A stretch of 64,000 nt of DNA, taken from contig NC_134089.1 in assembly GCF_000715075.1 (NCBI RefSeq), forward strand, positions 106,957,157 to 107,021,156. The letters are read 5' to 3'. The position numbers and the translations under genes were made by a program. This DNA comes from Nicotiana tabacum. Lineage: Eukaryota; Streptophyta; Magnoliopsida; Solanales; Solanaceae. Of this stretch, positions 57,817 through 64,000 are shown in pieces; position 1 is the stretch's first letter; every line of letters begins with the position of its first letter. The notes below the pieces were generated by a model. That model was not told the DNA's origin. It made no database searches and was given only the letters and a program-made list of their open reading frames with translations.

Positions 57817-58757
57817 TCACCTTGTCCAAGGCATCCTACACCAAGTTTGTACCCAAAAGCCTAGCCTCGCCCTGCTAAAACCAACCAACTGGATATCTAC
57901 ACCATTTCCCATATAAAGCCTCATATGGAGCCATCTGAATACTCGACTGATAACTGTTGTTATATGCAAACTCCACGAGCAGTAGAACTGATCCCATGAA
58001 CCCCCAGAATCAATGACATAAGCACACAACATGCCCTCCAATATCTGAATAGTACGCTCAGACTGCCCATCCATCTAATGGTGAGAAGTTGTGCTCAACT
58101 CAACCTGAGTACCCACCTCTCGCTGCACGACCCTCCAAAATTGTGAAGTAAACTAAGTACCTCTATCTGAAATGATGGAAATTGGACACCATGCAAGCGA
58201 ACAATATCTCGGATATAAACCTCTACTAACCGCTCTGAAGAATAGGTAGTACACACAGGAATGAAGTGCGCCGACTTGGTAAGCCGATTTACAATCACCC
58301 AAATAACATCGAACTTCTTTAAAGTCCATGGGAGTCCAACTACAAAATTTATGGTGATCTGCTCCCACTTCCACTCTGGAATATCTAACTACTGAAGCAA
58401 GCCACCCGGTCTCTGATGCTCATATTTCACATGCTGACAATTGAGACACTGAGATACAAATCCCACAATATTTTTCTTCATTCTTCTCCACCAATAATGC
58501 TGTCTCAAGTCCTGATACATATTTGCGGCACCCAGATGGATGGAATACTGCGAGCTATGGGCCTCCTCCAGAATCAACTCCCAAAGCCCATCTAACTTGG
58601 GAACGCATATCCGGCCGTGCATCCTCAATATTCCATCATCACCAATAGCCACATCTCTGGCATCGTTGTTTTGAACCTTATCCTTAAGGATAAGCAGATG
58701 AGGACCATCATACTGGCGCTCTCTGATGTGATCAAACAAGGAAGACCGAGAAACCAC
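57817..58757 (-). pseudogene. Integrase N-terminal and core domains of element C
   Basis: The zinc-binding domain is intact in 58757-58389 (EEAHSSQYSIHLGAANM ... CLNCQHVKYEHQRPGGLLQ). The core begins after a stop. The first catalytic Asp is Asn (ITINFVVGLPW, codon 58347-58349). The block with the second Asp (SIISDRGT) lies in another frame near 58155. The Glu block (MDGQSERTIQILEGML) opens at 58074 after a stop. Hence at least three frame disruptions and one catalytic substitution. Confidence 0.85.
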
Positions 58758-59430
58758 ACAAGCTAAAACCCCGACTGGGCTCCGAAATATCCAACCTCAC
58801 AAAACGATTGGCCAAGGCCTGAACATCAACTGCAAGAGGTCTCTCCCCAACAGTAATATATGCCAAGCTGCCCATACTCACCGCCTTCCTACTCAAAGCA
58901 TCGGCCACTACATTGGCCTTCCCCGGATGGTACAAGATAGTAATATCATAATCCTTTAGCAGCTCCAACCATCTTCGCTGCCTCATGTTGAGATTCTTCT
59001 TCTTGAACAAGTGTTGGACGCTACGATGATTAGTAAACACCTCACAAGACACACCATAAAGATAATGCCTCCAAATCTTCAACGCGTGAACAATGGCAAC
59101 CAACTCTAGATCATGAACATGGTAGTTCTTCTTATGGGGCTTCAACTGATGAGAAGCATAAGCAATCACTCTACCCTCTTGCATCAACATACACCTGATA
59201 CCAACTCTCGAAGCATCACAATACACTGTATATGAACCAAAAGCTGATGGCAAAACTAATACTAGAGATGTGGTCAAGGCAGTCTTAAGCTTCTGAAAGC
59301 TCGCCTCACACTCATCTGACCACCTAAATAGAGCACCCTTTTGAGTCAATTTGGTCAAGGGTGATGCTGTAGATGAAAATCCCTGTCCGAACCGACAGTA
59401 ATAGCCCGCCAAACCAAGAAAGCTGTGAAT
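58758..59430 (-). pseudogene. RNase H of element C
   Basis: Within the open stretch 59649-58732. First Asp in [18 protein letters not shown], Glu in [19 protein letters not shown], and the last region [19 protein letters not shown] are kept. The third catalytic Asp (usual FTDHR) reads FTNHR (codon 59029-59031, aat). It would degrade the RNA strand during reverse transcription; with this change it is expected to be inactive. Confidence 0.88.
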
Positions 59431-60384
59431 CTCTATGGCTGAGGACGGTTTGGGCCAACTTTGAACCACCTCTATCTTCTTTGGATCAACTTGAATACTC
59501 TTACTGGACACCACGTGCCCTAAGAAACCCACTAAACTGAGCCAAAACTCACACTTAGATAACTTTGCATAAAGCTTCTCCTCCCTCAATTGCTGCAATA
59601 CCACTCTCAAATGCTCCGCGTGCTCCTCCTGACTACATGAGTACAACAAAATATCATCAATGAATACAATGATAAATGAGTCGAGATAAAGTCAAAACAC
59701 GTTGTTCATCAGATGCATGAATGTTGCTGGGGCATTGGTCAGGCCAAAAGACATCACAAGGAACTCATAATGACCATATCGAGTCTTGAAAGCTGTCTTA
59801 AGAATGTCCGAGTCCCTGATCTTCAGCCGGTGATACCCTGAATGAAGATCAATCTTGGAGAACACCCTCGCTCTGTGAAGCTAGTTAAATAAATCATCAA
59901 TACGAGGCAAATGATACTTGTTCTTGATTGTGACCTTGTTCAACTGCCTGTAATCAATGCACATCCTCATAGTGCAATCCGTATTCATCACAAATAGAAC
60001 AGGTGCAACTCACGACGACACACTAGGCCAAATAAACCCCTTATCAAGGAGTTCCTAAAGCTGCTCCTTCAACTCCTTCAACTCCACTGGTGCCATACGA
60101 TACGGTGGAATAGAAATAGGCTGAGCTCCAGGCACCAAATCAATACCAAAATCAATATCCCTATCTGGTGGCATGCCCGGAAGGTCTGCAGGAAACACAT
60201 ACAGAAAGTCCCTCACTACCGAAACTGAATCAATGGTAAGAGTCTCTGCAATGACATCGCGCACGAAAGCTATGTACGAAAGAAAACCTTTCCCAACCAT
60301 CTGCTGGGCCATCAGAAATGAAATCACCCTATTGAGGACAAAATCAGTCGAACTTTGCCACTCGATCCGTGGCACACCCGGCAT
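59431..60384 (-). pseudogene. Reverse transcriptase of element C
   Basis: N-terminal part open in 60384-60055 (VVRDFLYVFPADLPGMPPD, IPPYRMAPVELKELKEQL). A stop- and shift-rich stretch follows, with [17 protein letters not shown] and [20 protein letters not shown] recognisable. The catalytic motif [12 protein letters not shown] is at about 59640-59680 with both Asp kept. The thumb/connection region is open from 59649 ([29 protein letters not shown]). Broken by several stops. Confidence 0.9.
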
Positions 60385-60780
60385 TATGAATAGAACGACA
60401 CGGAGATAACCAATCCATGCCTAATATCACATCAAAGTCCACCATACAAAGCAATAGAAGGTTCACCAGGGTCTCCAAACCCCCAAAAGTCACCACATAC
60501 GACCGATATATATAGTCCACAACAACAACATTGCCCATCAGAGTAGATACATGAACAGATGAAACAAGAGACTCACGAGGCGTATCTAAATAACGAGCAA
60601 AATATGATGACACATATGAAAAAGTGGAACCAAGATCAAATAAAAAAGTGGCATCTCTGTGGCAGACTAAGACAATACCTGTAATCATCACATCTGAAGC
60701 AATAACATCGGATCTGGCTAGGAGTGCATAAAAATGGGCCTGACCATCACCTAATCGGCCTTCCCCTCTAGGGCGATCCC
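60385..60780 (-). pseudogene. Protease of element C
   Basis: Aspartic protease domain, open from 60889 through this stretch. The active-site block ATFLFDLGSTFSYVSSYFA keeps the catalytic Asp (the usual next residue Pro is Leu). Then comes the family signature MVDFDVILGMDWLSP. About 30 bases are deleted after it near 60385-60395, shifting the frame so that RT starts in a different frame from MPGVPRIEW. Confidence 0.85.
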
Positions 60781-62190
60781 TAGTTGGCTGGGTGGGTGGT
60801 GAAGTAAATGGTACTGAAGTTGATGGTTGACTCCTCTGTTGAGATGAACCCCCAAGACGACGAGGACACAGTCTCCACATATGCCCCACCTCTCCACACT
60901 CATAACAACCCCTTAGTGCTAGAGACGAGGACTGAAGGGAACCCCTAGCACTGGGATGACAGTAGAAGAACCTAGCATGTAATAGCCCTGAACTGATGGA
61001 GCACGGGACGAGTTTTGGGCTGGAAGGGCACTAAGTGAGGAATGGCCCTGATGAGAACTATGAGAACCATGGCCCGATGATGCCCCACGATAACCTGGGC
61101 GAGCTGACTGAGCATGCCTGAATAGACGACCTCTGTCGTGCTGAATATAACCTTCGTGAGGAGTACCACTAAATCCACCCTGACCACAAGGCCTCTTAGC
61201 CTCCTTCTCAACCCTCTCCTGGCCACGAACCATCTCAATCTATCGAGCTATGTCAACAACCTCATCAAAGGTAGCACTAGATACTCTCTCTCTGGTCATG
61301 AGCAGCCAAAGCTAAAAACCAAGGCCATCTACAAACCTTCTAATCCTCTCCCGGTCTGTGGGAACCAACAAAATTGCATGACGAGCCAACTTGGAGAATC
61401 GCATCTCATACTGTGCAGTAGATCTGTCACCCTGATGAAGCTGCTCGAACTGCCTCCGCAACTCCTTTCGACGAGACTCAGGTAAAAACTTCTCCAAAAA
61501 GAGAATGAGAAAGGGGCGCTGCACCAACCGGCCTACGCCTCTAGTAAGCCTCCACCAACTAAGTGCAGCCTAGGAGAACTGAAAAGTAGTGAATGAGACC
61601 TCACTAGTCTCCAAAATACCCACGGTCTGAAGAATCTTCTAACACTTTTCCAAGAAACCTTGGGCATCTTCGCCCTCTACACCACTGAAAATCGGAGGCT
61701 AAAGTCTACCAAACCTCTCCAATATGCGCTGCTCATCCTCGGGCATAATAGGAGCTACATAGTAATGAACAGCTACAACCGGCTGGGCTGGAGGTGCCCC
61801 CGGTGTCTAAAGTCCCTGCACAACCTGCTCAGCTGTGTGAGCGGCGGGAGTTTGAGTGCCTCCCCCCGCTTGAGAAGTAGTTGCGGCTGTAGTAACCAAG
61901 ACTTCCTGAGCTAGGCCAATGCATACTGATAGAATCTAGGCCAGGGCCTCCTGAAGGCCTGGGATAATAATAGGCACAGCCGGTCCCTAAGCTTGTGCTG
62001 CTGGAGCTTCCACAACTGGGACCTGATCATGAATTGGAGCGACTGGTGGATTTGGAGGTGCTGCCTTGGCTGCTGTACGGGCTGCACCCCTGCTATTACC
62101 ACAGTCTCGACCGCATCCTCGGTCTCTAGTGGCCCCAACTAGTGGTACTAGTGGTCGTCCATCCTGACCAGTAGCACGTGTCATCACCAT
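60781..62190 (-). pseudogene. gag of element C
   Basis: ATG at 62190 (MVMTRATGQDGRPLVP), Pro/Ala-rich N-terminus. The capsid core contains ILFLEKFLPESRRKELRRQF and MRFSKLARHAILLVPTDRER (61527-61312) and IEMVRGQERVEKEAKRP (61240-61190). A Ser/Gly-rich linker follows, then an intact CX2CX4HX4C zinc knuckle (CYECGEVGHMWRLC, 60907-60866). At least six stops and several frame changes. No canonical upstream ORF. Confidence 0.85.
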
Positions 62191-62391
62191 CCGTGAGAAA
62201 CTAGAATAACAGAAATTTAGTTACCAGAATCAATAGATTCGCACGACAGGAATTCAAGAATGTGATGTTTCTCCTAAAGGTTCTACAGCCTCCCGAGGAT
62301 AAGTACAGATGTCTCCGTACCGATCCACGAGAATCTACTAAACCTGATCATGACTTGTGAGAACTATGTAACCTAGGCTTTGGTACCAACT
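62191..62391 (-). other. Leader and PBS of element C
   Basis: The PBS is tggtaccaaagc on the minus strand (62388-62377), two changes from the intact tggtatcagagc. The leader from it to the gag ATG is about 190 bases and is homologous to 30051-30236 (B) and 48196-48310 (D). Confidence 0.75.
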
Positions 62392-64000
62392 TGTCACGAC
62401 CCTAAGCAGACCCGGTCGTGATGACGCCTATCATGAAACTAGGCTAGCTGACCTAAATGCCAATTCAAACTATTCATTTATAAAGGACAGTTTAAGGCAT
62501 TGATTGATAATATTTCATAACATAAGACTAATTAACCAGTGCATAATAAACACACAAGCTCGACATCAGGGTGTCACAAGTCACAAGCAACTACAACTAT
62601 ATCTCAATACAATAAAGTCCGAAAAAGTATGGAAGACAATACTAAATAAATATAGGGAAGATATGAGGGAGAAGAACAGTGCTGCGAACGTCATGCAGCT
62701 ACCTTGTCAACTCAGAGACCTGCTTAATGAACGATCAATGCTCACTATCATGAACCGCAACTCCTGGATCTGCACACAAGGTGCAGGAAGTAATGTGAGT
62801 ACGTCAACTCAGTAAGTAATAAAAGTAAATGAAAGTTGAGTAGTAAGAAAATAGATAATTCCACGTCATAATGCCACAAAAAATACAGTGCATTTCCCAA
62901 AACAGTACATAAATCATTTACCTCGTAAAACAAACTCAGTTTTAATAAAGACTTTCCTTCTAAAACAACTTTCAATAGTTTCAAATGAGTGATGAAAACA
63001 GTGAGTAAAAATGATAGAAACGTAAACAGCCCTTCGGGCAAAACATATACCATAATCCGCCCCTCGGGCAAAATATCAATAGAACCAGCCCCTTAGGTTA
63101 ACTCATAATCAGCCCCTCGGGCAACAATACAAATCAACAATAGCCCCTCGGGCAACATCACATCACACACACTGGGTACCCATGCTCACTGGGGGTGTTC
63201 AGACTCCGGATGAGATCTTACAGCCCAAGCGCTATCACAAGCCATCTCGTGGCATAATAAATCAGGCCTTTGACCACTCATATATCACAAATCAATACAA
63301 CGTGTTGCGGCACGCAGCCCGATCCCATGATATCCTCACAACACAGGACCTCGGCCTCACTCAGCCAGAAATCTCTTAAGCCGCTCGAGCAATAGTAAAA
63401 CAGGACTCAGCCCAAAATATCACTTAAAGTATCAAAATAGAGTAAATATGGCTGAGTAGTGAAATTAGTAAAACAAAGCATGACTAAGTACAAATATTAA
63501 TTTAAAATAGTGAGGAATATTAGTAAAAAGCCCATAATGGTCCAAACAGTTGGCACGAGTCCCAAATATGGCATTCAGCCCAAAACATAGTAATACTTTC
63601 CAAAACACAATTGTATCAAATAGTTTTCAATCAAATACGAGATTTAATAGTGATATGGGACGGACCAAGTCATAATCACAAACGGTGCACGCCCCCACAC
63701 TCATCATCTAGCATGTGCATCACCTCAAAGTAGCACCAAAATGTGAAATCCAGGGTTTCATACCCTCAAGACAACATTTACAATCATTACTTACCTAAAA
63801 TCGGACAAAACTCTAGCCCGCAATGCCCTTGCCTCTCGAATCGCCATCCAAATGCTTCAAATCTAACCAAAATTAGTATTATATCATTAATACATGCTAA
63901 AGGAACAAAGCCCAAGCACAAATAATCAAATCAACTAAAAAATCCCGAAATTGGCCGAACCCGACCCCCTTGGCCCGTAAAGCCCCAGAAAATTTTGCTA
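62392..64000 (-). repeat. 5' LTR of element C (partial)
   Basis: Plus-strand view begins tgtcacgacc at 62392 and matches 44140-45141 and then 55413 onward. By comparison about 1.2 kb of the LTR lies beyond the window. Confidence 0.85.

Larger units (their letters stand above)
44140..64000 (-). mobile_element. Element C: Tekay-type chromovirus, 5' LTR continues beyond window
   Basis: Nearly complete minus-strand element. 5' LTR 62392 to beyond 64000, PBS, gag (ATG 62190), protease, RT, RNase H, integrase, chromodomain, PPT, 3' LTR 57258 down to 44140 (split by D). Gag and pol read as one former polyprotein, as usual in this clade. Many stops and shifts; two catalytic Asp are changed to Asn. 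A chromodomain at the integrase C-terminus is the defining trait of chromoviruses, which are known to target heterochromatin. Confidence 0.92.

Overview
The window is nuclear heterochromatin of a flowering plant, most likely a member of the Solanaceae. That placement rests on my recognition of the LTR families and of an Au-type SINE, not on a search. I see no host gene. Essentially all of the 64 kb can be assigned to nested LTR retrotransposons of the Ty3/gypsy superfamily, all decayed by stop codons, frameshifts and deletions.

Layout. (A) 1-29811, plus strand: an Ogre/Tat-lineage element. It has a 5' LTR that enters the window already in progress, a tRNA-Arg-type primer binding site (PBS) at 4502, a broken ORF1, broken gag, protease, reverse transcriptase (RT), RNase H plus a second 'archaeal' RNase H, and an integrase lacking most of its core. 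A 2.4-kb 3' untranslated region full of hairpin-forming tandem arrays follows, then a 3' LTR at 26439-29811. (A2) 12848-22958, inside A: a LTR-internal-LTR-internal-LTR tandem of a non-autonomous element with a tRNA-Asp-type PBS and one small gag-like gene per internal region. Target-site duplication (TSD) ttcta/ttcca. (B) 29812-35976, minus strand: the first bases of gag and the 5' LTR of a Tekay-type chromovirus, split by A on the left and carrying a solo LTR (S, 30440-33280) inside its own LTR. (E) 35977-44139, minus strand: a reduced Ogre-like element with a hairpin array, an integrase C-terminal remnant, four copies of a CTACGT...ACGTAG cassette, a leader, a tRNA-Arg PBS and an LTR holding an Au-like SINE. 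(C) 44140 to beyond 64000, minus strand: a nearly complete Tekay chromovirus (gag, protease, RT, RNase H, integrase, chromodomain). (D) 45142-55407, plus strand, inside the 3' LTR of C: a Tekay-like element with 3-kb LTRs, a perfect TSD (ctcgg) and a 4.1-kb internal region that is mostly unrecognisable. The oldest-to-youngest nesting on the left is E > B > A > A2.

The most interesting signals are structural. First, the 3' untranslated regions of both Ogre-like elements (A and E) hold tandem arrays with unrelated sequences. Each is built of short units that fold into about 5-bp hairpins, and the stem bases change together from unit to unit (GAGAC:GTCTC, GAGGC:GCCTC and AAGGC:GCCTT in A; TAGGG:CCCTA and CAGGG:CCCTG in E). 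Second, the LTRs of three distinct families (A2, the minus-strand Tekay LTRs, D) each carry a CpG-rich cluster of CGC...GCG inverted repeats just upstream of the TATA box or the place where it is expected. Neither pattern is explained by protein coding. All statements here were made by eye; no alignment, folding or database search was run.
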